Shown here in pieces: positions 50,401 to 60,720 of a stretch of DNA of 64,000 bases. The notes beneath the pieces are model-generated. The model was not told the origin of the DNA. It worked only from the letters and a program-made list of their open reading frames with translations, and ran no database searches. The position numbers and the translations under genes were made by a program. This stretch comes from Chamaelirium japonicum. Its lineage: Eukaryota; Streptophyta; Magnoliopsida; Liliales; Melanthiaceae. Each line of letters begins with the position of its first letter. The stretch's first letter is position 1. The stretch is taken from the NCBI GenBank assembly GCA_947650365.1, contig OX393552.1, forward strand, positions 21,691,512-21,755,511. The letters run 5' to 3'.

Positions 50401-53400
50401 TATGCTCAATAATATTTCTAGCCTTTGGAGGGCTTTCTGTTTTGACAAGTATGGGTTTTTTGTTCCCTTATGGGATTGACCTCAGCCCAAGCATTCTTCT
50501 TCCCGGATTTGCAGGTCTTAAGGAGGTCTGGCGTCAAGCTTCTTTTAATCATTGGCATGTTGCTTTGGCTAATCTCATATTATTTGCCTATTTACCTCTC
50601 ATCTATAATTTTGAGCTAGTTGCATGTTTGGCTCTATCTCGGAGGTAATGTTTGTGGATGGTCGTTGGAATGAGGCCCTTATTCATGCTCTTTTTCCATC
50701 CTTTTGATGTGGAGTTATTCTATCCACTTCTATCTTATCTACGCCGTTGTTATATTATTTAATTTGGGTTTCCACTAGTAAATCTACAATTTCACGAAGG
50801 TTCTATGGAAAGTCGATGCTTCCCCTCATGCACAAAGCTTTAGTTGAAACTTTATCATGAAAAAAATCCCCACTAAGGAACTTATTAGATTTCATCTATT
50901 GTTGCTGATTTGCCTACAATACCAACATTACTTGAGCCTGTGAGTTTGATAAACAACAGTTTGAGTCTGTGATGACTTTCATTCATCCTTGTGATAATTT
51001 GGGACTTCTAAATTGATTATCGGCATTCCTATCCTAGTGGAAGTCCATACTTACAAACAATCACTTGAATCTTGCATTGCTTGCCGCAATTAGGCCTATG
51101 ATACTCCACATTTGTTGATCGTTAGCACTCTGAATAACTTAAGTTAATTCCAAATACCTATACTTTAAATTTCTAGTTGTTAATTTGCTCTCATCTCTTC
51201 TGCATCATATGCAAGACATACTTGTATTGATACTGCATCAATGCGAAGCACATATGGTTTTGTACATGTGGTATAATGGTATTATCTAAGTCGAAGCCAA
51301 CTACAAAATTTAAGGGAAAGACGCAAAGACGTGAATGAAAACTGATGCATAAAAATCAGGTTTGTTGTACCTTATAGCCGAATGAAACACAATCACTTGT
51401 TCCATTGCCCATATTCTGACTTTGATTACTCATTACCACCTGTCTCTGAGAGACTCCTGCAACTATTTGTGGGGTATGATCAGTTTCATTTTGCTCACCA
51501 ATCTCTCCACTGTGTGTAACATGAGGATCCTGCGTGCTATTTTGAAGGCAAGGGCCAAAAGAATCATCAGTTTGTGTTTTCTGTGAATCATCAACAAATT
51601 TCTCTGTAAGATTCAATGAAAAAGAGGTAAGAGAATTTGCATCTTTGCCTCGCAATTTTTCATTCTGATCCTCGCAAGCCTCTGACTCAGTGGAGTCATC
51701 GAATACTAACAGATCATCAGTGTCATCAGAAATTAAATTCTCCCAGTCACACCCTGGCACTTCTTCCTTAATTTGCTCAGTCAGATGGTGTTCCTGCACA
51801 GCCTCAGCTGCAAACAAACGTTTTCTTTTGTCCAGACCATCTTGAACAAACTGAATTACTTCTACATGTGTGCAACCTATATCCAGTTTGGGATCCAGTT
51901 TGGCTCCAAAGCAACGTCTAACACTATGGTTCGGCCTACCACAGTCATACTGCGCTGAGTGGGGTAGATTACAAGGTAAAGTTGAACATTCATCAGGACG
52001 GTCGACGTTAAATGAGCATTTTGTATTGCAATTTTCTTGTGCAACCACAATGCAGCTGGACAGTTTGACAGCATTTGAAACACCTGCGCATAAGTTGCTT
52101 TCATCCCCATTCTCCAAAGAGTTCTCTTGCTTTGCTGAGTCTGAATACGGATGCCTGATAGTGCGAAAGATAGAGAAGTACATAATCAAGATTATCATTT
52201 AAAACTAGCACCAGCAAGTTATAGAAAAGATGCATAAGGATTTGTGGTTACCTTGTCAAAAATCTAGATTCCTTTTGAAGATTGACATGTGGAGAAGAAA
52301 AGACAGAAGAAATAGATGTGAAACCGGGCGAAGTATACGCTTGTACACTATGCAGTGATTTAACAGGCTGGATAGGAGACAAGCTATTGATGAAGCTGAA
52401 GAGTGGAGAATCCTGTAATGAATAACAAAACGTTAATAAGCCATCCCTTTTATACCAACTGTATACCCATCAACTCTTGGGGCCATAGCATGAGCCATAG
52501 ATGAGATTAATCTTTTCATATGCAGCTGAATGAAAGAAAGACTGAAGATGGGGCAAGAGTGGGCTTCTCTGAACCGTGGAGCGGCGATTCTAACCCCTCC
52601 TGAACCTGGTGGACCAGGGTCAGGAAATCCAGCGACCGCAGCAGTGAATGAACACCAAGAGGGTGCCTCCTACCTTGACGCCGTCCGCCAATCAGGTCAA
52701 TCATCTTCTACTATTTCCAAGGATTCCTTGATCGTCTTCGACTCTTACAAATAGTCAACTTGGAAATTATTGCTTTTCAGTGCTTCAGCATGAAGACCTT
52801 TCTAATGGGAAAGGTATGGAGGCTGAGGATTCGGCTGCTCCCACGTGCACTACTCGAGACCCCTCCGACTCTTCACCTTTTACTTTACCACCTCATAGTC
52901 ATGATGTTGATAAGTGATAATTCCCAGCCTACTCTGATGTTTGATGCTTCAATGAAGGTGGACATGGAATTACACAATACACCTCTGTTGTCGTCTTTGG
53001 CGATGGATGGGGCCCCTCCTGGCTTTCCTGTTCCAAAGTTACATGATAACCACCCCCATGCTTTGGCAGTCTCCCAAACCTCACATCTTCCTTCTCCATC
53101 AACCAGAGGCTAATGTCACTCCGGAGTTGAAGTCAGGGGATTCAGAGGACGAAGATAATAAGGGGAGATTCGGGGGAAGTAATCCTCATTACTACTAGAC
53201 GTTCCATAACTTTTGGCATATTTGGCCGGAATCCGGATTGTCGTGGGTTGTGTTGGATAGCTGGAAACCGGGTTGTGACAAGGTGACAAACCTCATTTAC
53301 AATGGAATAAGTCTACAGTGGGTAATATTCATCAACTTGCTAATCACTTGATGGATTCCATCTCTCAGCAAGAAGAAGTGGAAAGTTGAATTGCATATCC

Positions 53401-55502
53401 TCCCGACATGATCTGTTTTTGCATGTTGGGAGAACATGCATCATACAAGTGAGTCAGAAGAAGTGCAAAGTTAAACCACAAGAAGATGTAAATGAGAAGG
53501 TGGAGGATAGCAAAACATGGAACCTGCACTGGATCAAATGGCTACATCCAAAATCCGGATCAATGTTCCAAAAAACCAAAATTTAGTGTGTGAAATAAAG
53601 GTCGATTTCTTGTCGATTTTGGTCGGTGAAAAAAGGGGATTTTGCTGGATTTCGGTCAAATATTGGAGGGAATTTTGGCTTTTTTAAGGAAAAAATCAAT
53701 GGAAATGTCAGATTTTTTATCATATTTCATTCGATTCCGGCCAAATGCTAGTCAAACATCGGTGTTCTAAATTAAAAAAATAACTGGTGGAAAAATATGG
53801 AAATTTTCACTAGTAAAGATGGAATCTTTCACTGAAAAAGATGGGATTTGTCAGTGAAAATATCCGGAAAAAAAAAAAGAAAACGAATGTTGGATTCCGG
53901 CGGATATTTCGTGGTGTCGGATCAAAAATTGGTACTATAGAAATTTCAAACGATTTTTATGTCGGAACCTAAAAATATACATATTTTGGTCATTTTGTAG
54001 GAAATTTGTCAGCATTTGACTCCATGCTGTTGAGAATAGTTCCACATCGGTAAAGGGGTAGGAGTTCCACATCTTCATATATTGTTGCCCCCTTCCTCTC
54101 GTCACCAGTTTTGAGGGGGCATGGGAATCATAACATGGTATTAGAGCTAGGCCCCACCCCGTCTCCCTTCCATGTGGTCTCATCGCACCCTCTTTCTCCC
54201 TCCGATCAAGATCTTATCCCTCCCTCCGATCGAGAGGCGTTCTACGTGAGGGCTAGGCCCCACCCCGTCTCCCTTCCATGTGGTCCCGTCGCACCGATCG
54301 AGAGGCGCTCTACGTGCGGGCGAGTGTTGAGAATAATCCCACATCGGTAAAGGGTGGGAGTTCTACGTCTATATATATTGTTGCCCCCTCCCTCTCATCA
54401 CCGGTTTTGAGAGAGCATGGGAATCGTAACACATGCTATCAACAAACAAAAGAAATATCTTCCACTGTGAGTTCTCAATGGAATCCTACTTGATATCAAT
54501 GTTCTATCTTGAATTGATAAGCAAGAAGTGTCCATCTCCTCACCAATTGTCAGTTATAAAACCAAGACAGACTAAAATCATGCAATACCGATAAGCCTAA
54601 AATCATGCAGTACTGGGAAGTTCCACAAAGAATGCAGCAACACCTGAACCTATGCAATATGTATCTCCAAACAAAAAATGGGAAGAAATGCCCACATATG
54701 TCATACAAATCCTAAGTTCCTAAATCGGAGACCGGGAGACGTGAATAAGAAAAAATGGAAACATAAAATCGACCAAATTAACAATTTTGAGCAGCAGCAT
54801 TACATTGCCGAAACGAAGAAAGGGATATATCAAACACCCAAGAGATAAGCAAAGATCGAACCACAAAATCCACCAAACTAACAACTTTGAGCAGCAGCAG
54901 TACAATGCCGAAAAAGGGACGGAATGTATTAAAAACCCAACTTTCAACCTTGTTAGTTCCAAATACAAACCCTACTACCAGAAAGGCCCCAAGGAATAAC
55001 ACTCACAAGTTTTTAAATGCCGATTTTGATGTTGATTTTGGTTGGTAGAAAAATGGAAATTTGTCGGGATATCGGTCATATGTCGGTGGAAATTTTGTAT
55101 CTTTAAGGACTTATTTCGGTGGAAATTTGTGGAATTTCGTTCATATTTCGGTTGGCTTCGACTAAATGTCAGTCAAACATTGGTTTAATATGAAAAAAGT
55201 AAGAAATTGTGGAAAAATATAGAAATTTAGGGGGAAAAAAAGAGGATATTTCGATCGTTTGCACTCACATTTTTGCATTAGAAACTACAAATTCTATAAA
55301 ATCCGTAGAGCCTACGCCAAAACCCACACGCGCCACAAACTTGCACCCAGTGATGGAAATTCACCGACAAAAAAAAAGGCTAAATGGTGAGAAAAAGAGG
55401 GGGGAGGAGAGGAGATCCCGGGTTTCCATTCAATGGCCATCGAATCACCTCGAAGTTAGAGAGCGGCGCCCCGGCGTTCTGGCTCCTCTCCGGCGTGTCC
55501 AT
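29420..55502 (-). CDS. TSO1: TSO1-like CXC-domain (tesmin/CPP) transcription regulator, ten exons, 826 aa
   Basis: Exons (minus): 55502-55449, 52412-52252, 52154-51371, 32972-32485, 32378-32307, 31602-31422, 31339-31244, 31166-31100, 30085-29926, 29837-29420. They total 2,481 nt, a multiple of three, with every junction GT/AG and in phase. The start MDTPERSQ...LSNFE joins [19 protein letters not shown], the family N-terminal signature. [12 protein letters not shown] lies at about 339-350. Two cysteine-rich CXC repeats follow: [20 protein letters not shown] (from about 507) and [19 protein letters not shown] (from about 593), joined by the conserved [11 protein letters not shown] linker. The C-terminus has [17 protein letters not shown] proteins bind DNA (TTYGAA-type sites) and act with MuvB/DREAM-type complexes in cell-cycle and floral meristem control; this is family knowledge. 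Intron 3 (18.4 kb) holds nested LTR elements, yet the splice sites look intact. A SOL2/TCX2-type paralogue is possible. Confidence 0.94.
30613..30940. repeat. Foldback element with internal duplication in TSO1-like intron 8
   Basis: A segment containing cttatgcatcagcgacaaac at about 30629 is inverted relative to two tandem copies that contain gtcgctgatgcataag (about 30809 and 30911). The outer ends gagttccacgttgg and its near complement ccgacgtggcactc define a unit of about 328 bp. Long minus-strand open frames with repeated peptide phrases come from the tandem copies and are not genes. No clear target duplication was seen. Confidence 0.65.
33588..33732 (+). mobile_element. tRNA-derived SINE in TSO1-like intron 3
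   Basis: An A-box-like TAACCCAGTGGTTGG is followed by a B-box-like TGTTCGAATCTC, then a short A-rich end (aaagaagaa). Flanks agtacattca (33578-33587) and agtacatcca (33733-33742) match at 9 of 10, a target duplication typical of LINE-assisted insertion. The left half could be mistaken for a tRNA gene, but the molecule does not fold into a cloverleaf. Confidence 0.75.
33803..33943 (+). repeat. Copia 5' LTR
   Basis: Begins TGTTAATGTATAGAG and ends ATCTCCTAACA; 141 bp. Contains a TATA-like acatatatattggg near 33868. Confidence 0.92.
37157..38171 (+). repeat. Gypsy 5' LTR with G/C-rich minisatellite
   Basis: 1,015 bp, TGTGTGTACCC...CCCCCACA. The U3 part carries three units of about 56 bp, each with tcggtcggccggtca followed by a G run and a C run. 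TATAAAAAGGGACC lies at about 37734-37747. Short repeats of gtagtcagatactgtctgcag follow in R/U5. Confidence 0.9.
38299..44667 (+). mobile_element. Gag-pol region of the nested Tat element
   Basis: Approximate domain order: gag at 38.3-40.0 kb, with the retrotransposon gag core near 39.2-39.7; protease at 40.3-40.7; reverse transcriptase at 41.5-42.1; RNase H at 42.3-42.8; second, archaeal-type RNase H at 42.9-43.3; integrase zinc finger and core at 43.6-44.2; and C-terminal integrase to 44.67. A short tandem peptide/DNA repeat (AELKELT-like units) lies at about 40.95-41.25 kb between protease and reverse transcriptase. The region is nearly whole, with about three interruptions. Codon use is GC-rich compared with the host exons. 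Confidence 0.88.
44775..45260 (+). repeat. Tandem repeats downstream of Tat integrase
   Basis: A unit of 145 bp beginning ccaagtggta occurs at 44780 and 44925 and contains gaccggtcgacagg and cgccggggtac phrases. It is followed by four occurrences of the partly palindromic cgtcgtcgacgtg (about 45121, 45168, 45187 and 45238). Non-coding repeats in this position are known for the Tat lineage. Confidence 0.8.
45379..47529 (-). mobile_element. Antisense ORF region of the Tat element
   Basis: The minus strand between integrase and the 3' LTR encodes a domain like the plant 'putative gypsy type transposon' family: [34 protein letters not shown] and [19 protein letters not shown]. It is followed by a Ser/Pro-rich stretch and a strong coiled coil ([19 protein letters not shown] and onward). 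Such antisense ORFs are known in Tat elements and their function is unresolved. The region is open over most of its length with about one break. A TATA box precedes it at 47623-47631. Confidence 0.75.
47623..47631 (-). promoter_or_regulatory. TATA box upstream of the antisense ORF
   Basis: TATAAATAG in CTATAAATAGGACCCC on the minus strand, about 95-100 bases before the first possible ATG at 47529. Spacing and context fit a plant core promoter. No experiment supports activity here. Confidence 0.5.
47770..47997. repeat. GC-rich minisatellite before the 3' LTR
   Basis: Irregular 18-33 bp units built on gggcgcgcaaa, cgaggcgggcacgc and cacgtcgacacgg. The array is open in more than one frame on both strands, giving peptides such as [11 protein letters not shown] repeated. 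That is a property of the repeat unit, not evidence of a protein. Confidence 0.75.
48043..49093 (+). repeat. Gypsy 3' LTR with one extra minisatellite unit
   Basis: 1,051 bp with the same ends. It holds four units of the 56-bp G/C-rich repeat against three in the 5' LTR. The rest matches the 5' LTR with about 16 differences, mostly transitions, over about 630 compared bases. Confidence 0.9.
50010..50150 (+). repeat. Copia 3' LTR
   Basis: Same ends and length as the 5' LTR, with two base differences. Preceded by the polypurine tract at 50001-50009. Confidence 0.92.
50320..50830 (+). mobile_element. Probable LINE C-terminal fragment in TSO1-like intron 3
   Basis: One frame reads [20 protein letters not shown] and [20 protein letters not shown], resembling the conserved region after the reverse transcriptase in plant LINEs (GGLGIR-L--FN-ALL-KQ-W-L). 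Stops and shifts interrupt it further on. No poly-A tail or duplication was assigned. Confidence 0.4.
50831..51370 (-). other. TSO1-like intron 3, proximal part
   Basis: AT-rich intron between the LINE-like piece and the donor GTACAACAAAC at 51370. No feature is seen. Confidence 0.5.
52530..53240 (+). other. Decayed coding-like sequence in TSO1-like intron 1, unrecognised
   Basis: The plus strand has short open pieces with natural-looking composition ([31 protein letters not shown]), shifting frame several times. They faintly recall the N-terminal ORF of plant LINEs, but no diagnostic motif is present. Left as unknown. Confidence 0.25.
53590..54027 (+). repeat. Unclassified dispersed repeat, copy B
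   Basis: Matches copy A (20896-21290) in order and orientation, with words aaaaaaggggatttt, ttttttaaggaaa, gaatgttggattc, gtcggatcaaa-attggta and acatattttggtcatttt. It ends directly at the TRIM's target duplication. Confidence 0.65.
54028..54431 (+). mobile_element. TRIM (miniature LTR retrotransposon)
   Basis: Two short LTRs, 54028-54135 and 54325-54431, both start TGTTGAGAATA and end GAATC-TAACA. The 5-mer catgc flanks both sides exactly (54023-54027, 54432-54436). A primer site tggtattagagct follows the first LTR. The interior is only 189 bp and contains a repeated gctaggccccaccccgtctc phrase (about 54147 and 54252). LTRs differ at about 12% of positions, suggesting several million years. 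There is no coding capacity, as is normal for TRIMs. Confidence 0.88.
54437..55014. other. TSO1-like intron 1, with a short local repeat
   Basis: A phrase ccaaa-taacaa-tttgagcagcagca occurs at about 54774 and 54875 in the same orientation (spacing near 101 bases). No gene is seen. Confidence 0.5.
55015..55250 (+). repeat. Unclassified dispersed repeat, copy C, 5' part
   Basis: Resembles the first half of copies A and B: tgattttggttggtagaaaaatgg, tctttaagga, gtcaaacattggt and taatatgaaaaaa. It stops about where copies A and B reach their middle. Confidence 0.5.
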
Positions 55503-55529
55503 GGCCTCGGAACGCCCCAGAGCTCTCCC

Positions 55530-55534
<5 letters not shown>

Positions 55535-55605
<71 letters not shown>
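55535..55605 (-). repeat. GA microsatellite in the TSO1-like 5' leader
   Basis: Plus-strand CT run of 71 bp (GA on the gene's strand), ending 33 bases upstream of the ATG at 55502. GA-rich leaders can be bound by plant BPC (GAGA-binding) proteins; that is family knowledge, with no direct evidence here. It generates spurious Ser-Leu or Arg-Glu open frames. Confidence 0.9.
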
Positions 55606-55608
<3 letters not shown>

Positions 55609-55759
55609 CCACTGCTTCTCTCTCTCTCTAGGTCCACTGCTGGATTTGAAGAAGGGTGGCCGATGGGCGGGAAGCGATTTCTTTTCTACTGTTCTCATCA
55701 TCCCCTTCCCCACCGGTGCTTTTGTTTCTTTACATCGACTCATCGGTTAATAAAATGAA

Positions 55760-56222
55760 GGGTAAATTACACTTTGACTCAATATAGTTTAAAAAATACA
55801 TTTTGCCCCCTCCCCCCGCCCCCCCCTCATTTCAGTTCTGAATCTTCTGATCAAATAAAAATCGAATACTTAAAATAATCACCCAAAACACGGAGTCATC
55901 ATGGTTTGGGGTCAGCTATTAACATATGTTCCCACTCATTTGATCACCTGACCCTTATGATGGAGTCCCCTGGGGTTCTTCCGGAGGCCTGTAGATCTCA
56001 ACAAGCCAAAATCGTCAACTGAGACGGAATTAGCCACGATAATACTGTGGTTTGGAACGACTAAGTTAAGGGCTTTATGATAAAAATTACCAAATAAGGA
56101 AATTAAGTAATTAAGTCATTTTACTAACATTTCAACTTTAGGGTGTGATTTGGAAAAAAAATAAGCTAAGGGGGGTGAAGTGTTTTTTAGCTAAGCTCAG
56201 GGGGCAAAGTATAATTTACTCA
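55760..56222. mobile_element. MITE-like element, possibly Mutator-type
   Basis: Inverted ends GGGTAAATTACACTTTG (left) and, on the complement of the right end, GAGTAAATTATACTTTG. Flanks taaaatgaa (55751-55759) and aaaaatgaa (56223-56231) match at 8 of 9. Inside, a second unit (about 55880-56085) containing cctgtagatctcaa and ttaagggcttt resembles 56715-56955, so one element may have inserted into another. Confidence 0.5.
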
Positions 56223-57450
56223 AAAAATGAAAAGATAGAGAGTATAAAGCGTTCACATGGCAGGTGTGATAAAAAAAGAGGAAAAGGAGAAAGACAGCCT
56301 CTCATGCCTCCAAAGCGGTTGGTAAACGGAGTTCAATGCATTTTTTTTGTTATTTACTTGTCCCGATTGACTGATAAAGTCAGCCCACGTAGCCACGTAG
56401 GACTGCAACTTGGGAATGATGAACTCGATCCAACCCGAGCCCAACTCGAGTTTGGATCAGGCTGGGCTTATAAATTAAAAGAACGGGTTGGAAAAGTTAA
56501 ACCCGAACTGAATTCGGGTTGGGTTAGAGCAGAGGAGTCGCGCAACCGGAGTTCGTAACCTATACCTTAGCCAAGGGATGCCGAACAATCTTTTGGTTGC
56601 TCCTTGTTGTCCTCTACCCAAGAGCATTTTTGCTGCCCGGATGATGTGCAGCACTCTTACAGCCCGATTGGGTTGTGCCATGTCGACCATTAAAAAGAAT
56701 ATAACAGATAAATTTTATTGGAAAGATTTAAAATAGTCATTCCGAACTATGGAATTATTATAGTTCAGGATCCAGCTAACGACACTTGTCCCCTCACGTT
56801 CGATTACCCGTTCCTTATGATGGGAGCTCCCTAGGATTCTCTCGGTAGCCTGTAGATCTCAATAATCTGGAACCGTTCAATGGATCGGAATAACAAGTGT
56901 CGATGGCCGGACACCGAACCATGGTGATACCGTGGTTCAAGACGACTATGTTAAGGGCTTTAAATTTTATTGGGTTAATGTGTGAGAGGTCCCTAACAAC
57001 AGATACATCCTATGAACAGGATATCTTAAAATTTCATTTAGCCTAAGATCCCTGTCTTTTTTGATAAATCTGAAACTACCCTCTAGTTTCTTCTCCCATC
57101 TGTCCCTAGCAGCTCCAGCGGTGACGGCTAGAGCAGAGGCGGTGGGGGTAGCGGCCAACACTCCGACGACAGTGGCGAGCAGCTCCGGCGACGGTGGTGT
57201 TTGGTTCGAGGTTTGGTTGAGGACCCTAAGTCTAGGGTTCATCCCATAGCCTGTAGATCTTAGGGTTAGGGTTAGGTTAGGTTCGGCGGCGAGTAGCTCC
57301 AATGGCGACATTCGGTGTTTGGTTTGATGGCGATGAGCAACTCCGGTTCGGGTTCACTAATTCAGTGGCATGGAAAAAGAAAATTTGAATTACTGTGAAG
57401 GACATTTTCATCCACAGCATTTCAAAGTCCTTAGGCTAAACCGATCTCTT
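56223..57450. repeat. Intergenic with a second copy of the tgtagatctcaa unit
   Basis: At 56715-56955 a unit with ends tttaaaatagtc and, inverted, gactatgttaagggctttaaa contains ccttatgatggga, agcctgtagatctcaa and accatggtgataccgtggtt. The same words occur in order at about 55880-56085. A cccaaccc/gggttggg block lies at 56428-56527. The 57.06-57.32 kb part is GC-rich without a recognised protein. Confidence 0.4.
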
Positions 57451-58050
57451 TATTAGGGATAGCTCACTAAGTCCCCCAATTTTTTTTTCACCCCAAAAAT
57501 GATGAACATATCCCATTTTTTTTCTTCTATTTTTGTGTGGGGTATGACTAGTATGTCCCCGACTCTCCAACACATCCCATCCTCTTTTAACCTCCATACC
57601 CCATCTCCTTCATCAGTTATGGCATAGCCTCGCTGGCCGTTGCCTCCACCGCCCACTTCCGATGCCACTGCCTCTTCTCTTCCTATCCCCTCCTCCTTCC
57701 CCACCACCTCTCCTCCTCCAGGGGGAGGAGGATAAGGGGGGAAGGGGAGGCACCGACGTCGGAGATTGGTGCTAGAGGCGTTGATGTCAAAGATGATGCC
57801 GGAGGGGCTGGCGTCGGAGGCTTCGAGTTACAGGGGTATGCCGTGACAGACGTGCAAGCATGGAGGTAACGGGGTATGGAGGTTCAAATGGGATGAGGTA
57901 TGGAGGGGGAAAAGGATGTGGTGTGCTGGAAAGAAAGAATGGGGTATAGGATAAGGTAGTGGGGGGATTATTGTCATTAAAAATTGGGTAATGGTTGTCC
58001 ATTGGAAGCGGGGTATGTTTATCATTTTTTATTGTGAACAAAATTTCTGT
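57451..58050. repeat. Foldback-like unit with GGGG-rich centre
   Basis: atgatgaacatatccc near 57499 is complementary to gggtatgtttatcat near 58012, and several inner phrases (ccataccccat / atggggtat) also pair. The centre is rich in gagg/cctcc. No target duplication was defined. Confidence 0.35.
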
Positions 58051-58461
58051 ATAATGAGGCTTACTTGATAACAGATGTACGCTACACTTGGGTTGTCCTG
58101 CTATGCCCTTTTATTGATTGACATGGCACAACCCAATTGGGCCATAAAGCAAGTGCAGCAAACCATTTGGGTAGCAAAAATTAGGGATGCAACTTGGGCA
58201 GCCCAACCCAATTCCAACTCGAATTTGGGTAGGATTGGTTTGGGATTTTACTTATATGTTGGTTAGGCTTGGGTTGGAAAATCCCAACCTGACCTCAATT
58301 CGAGTTGTACTTGGGTAGAGGTTTTGGATAACCCGACCATTTAGTAAATAAATATTTAATATATCTTGTTGGGTTAGCCGCTTGCGGCATGAGGATGACC
58401 CGGTACAAACCCACTTGGGCTTTGGGTTTAAAATTTATGGGGCCTTAACTAAAGTTGTACC

Positions 58462-60720
58462 TGTTGGTGATATGGTTAAGGGATGAGTCCTAGCCCTTAG
58501 ATCAATACAGTAAATGGTTGGATTGATTCCAGATATTAGGATTTTGAGATGATGTACTGGTTTAGTTATAAATAAGATGTACCCCATCTATTAGGTATAT
58601 CTTCTAATCTCTTGATGATCAATTACTAAACCAGAAATACCTCTCCCTCTCATCCCTTCTCTTTCGATCTTGCGACGGCTTCGACGTGAGGAGAACGACG
58701 AGGATTTCTACCACGTGGGAGATGCATCGCATTGAGGAATCATCTACCTACGGTTCGTCACCCGGCGCGTTATGGCTGGAGATACATCTCTTCGCTTCCG
58801 CTATGAGTAGATTCAATTTTCTTGTCGGATTTCATTTGGTTTGATTAGATCTCCGTGTGGAGATTTCTTACACTGGTATCAAAGAAATTGTTTGCTCGAT
58901 CTTTTTCTCCAGATTTCGAATCGTTGTCGGGCTCGATGGTATGCCTCGCAGCACATCCCGAATATGAAGGTCTCCTGTGCATGCTGAGCTTGTGTGTGGT
59001 GTGCGCGCATGGTGCCACACGTGTCGGCGGTATCGCATGACGTGTTGGCAATGTGGAGGTCGTGGTGGCCTCTGCGTCGTTGTGTGTCCGTGAGGTGCCG
59101 TGCATGAGTACGGCGTGTAGCAGTAGGTCATTCAGTGAGAGGGTACAGGATGAGATCGGCGGCTTAAAGTTTTGGCATGCATTATCCATATGGTTTTTGA
59201 CCCTAGGTAGTCATATTACTTAAATGCTCTCATTTACTTTTTTGGATATATCAATATCCATTTACAACTGATTTGGTTTTTGACCCTAGGTAGCCATATT
59301 ACTTAACTGAAGTAGTGATCTTGCTTGTTCTTGATCATCATGACAGTAAAGATAATCATCGATCTGACTCAGAATTGGATAAAGTGTCCAGTGTTAATTT
59401 TGATGAGTGACTCCTATAAGGTGCATCATGGGATGCACATGGTTACATAAAGTTATTGTGATGGTCGTATTCTAATTATATGATAATTTGTCTATTGCCC
59501 GGTCCCAAAGGGAGGCAGTTGTCAGCATCATATATTTAGGATAGGGTGGAGTGTTGTATAGTGAAACAGAAACAATTCTAATGCCCACATGTAAAGGGAT
59601 TGTCGGTCCATTTCACCGTACAACACTCTGGCCTTCTTAAAAACCTTTTAGTTTCTAAAGAATATAGTGAAATTCATGTAGCTTACGATCTTTGCCCAAA
59701 GGGAGGTCCGAATTCCCACTGACTAACTTTAACATGGGTTATTTGTCAGATACAATTTATTTTATCATATTAATATAAGATTTGTATGTTTCTTTTTCAA
59801 CTATGTCCTTTATTAATGATCCTACCCAGCACTTTCCATTTTTCTCTAGTGATAATTATTTAGATTGGAAGGACAAGATACTCTTGGTCCTGGGATGTAT
59901 AGATCTAGACTTAGCGCTCCGTGTGGAGAGCCACTCCTGCAATGGAGAAAAGTACGCCAACTGAGGTTGCATCATACAAGCGGTGGGAGCGAGCTAACTG
60001 CTTGAGTATGATGCTCATCCAGACCCATATCGATAAGAGCATCAAGGGTTCTATCCCCGAGTGCCAACTGGTCAAGAACTTTATGAAGCCTTAGCCAGGA
60101 CCCTAATAGCCAAACTATCATCCATGAGGCTAACTGGAGATAAAAGTATATGAGAGCACATCATACAGATGTGTGATGTGGCGTCTCAGCTAAAAGATAG
60201 ACATCAACGAGTTGTTTCTAGTGCACTTCATACTGAACTTCCTACCTGCTCAGTACAGACAATTCAAGATCTCCTACAACACTTATTCAACCAACTGGTC
60301 AATAAATGATATATTGGTTATGTGTATTCCAGATGAAGGGGAGAAAATAGAGGTGGCTCACCTCGTTTCTCATAAGGCAGAGCAGTCCAAGCCTCACAAG
60401 ATAGTTCCCAAGAATAAGCAAGCCCAAGGAGTTCTAATAAAGAAATCTGATGGCACCCATAAAGAGGTAAAGTACTTATTCTGTAAGAAAAGATGACATC
60501 TCAAGAAGGACTGCACCAAGTACCAGAAGTGGCTCGCTAAGAGAGAGTCTTAAGGTAATCTAATGACCCTAGTGTGTTATGAATCAAATTTGGTTAATTC
60601 TCATAATGACTTTTAGTGGATTGACTTCGGATCTACAATCCACGTCTCTACCATCTTGCAGGGATTCCTCAATCTAAGGGAACCAACTAATGTTTTGGAA
60701 TGTGGAGCATAATTTTTTGA
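58462..60720 (+). mobile_element. Truncated copia element: 5' LTR, leader, gag and protease remnants
   Basis: An LTR-like block 58462-58872 (TGTTGGTGATATGG...GATTTCTTACA, TATA-like ttataaataag near 58567) is followed by ctggtatcaaag, a tRNA-Met-like primer site. A leader of about 930 bp leads to gag remnants (FSSDNYLDWKDKILLVLGCI and onward), a zinc-knuckle-like stretch and a protease trace. The element is broken many times. Reverse transcriptase and the 3' LTR are absent. Old fossil. Confidence 0.65.

Noticed and set aside
55209-55758. Ser-Leu and Arg-Glu open frames around 55.5 kb
   Set aside because: Generated by the CT/GA array of the TSO1-like 5' leader; only the 18-residue MDTPERSQ exon is retained.
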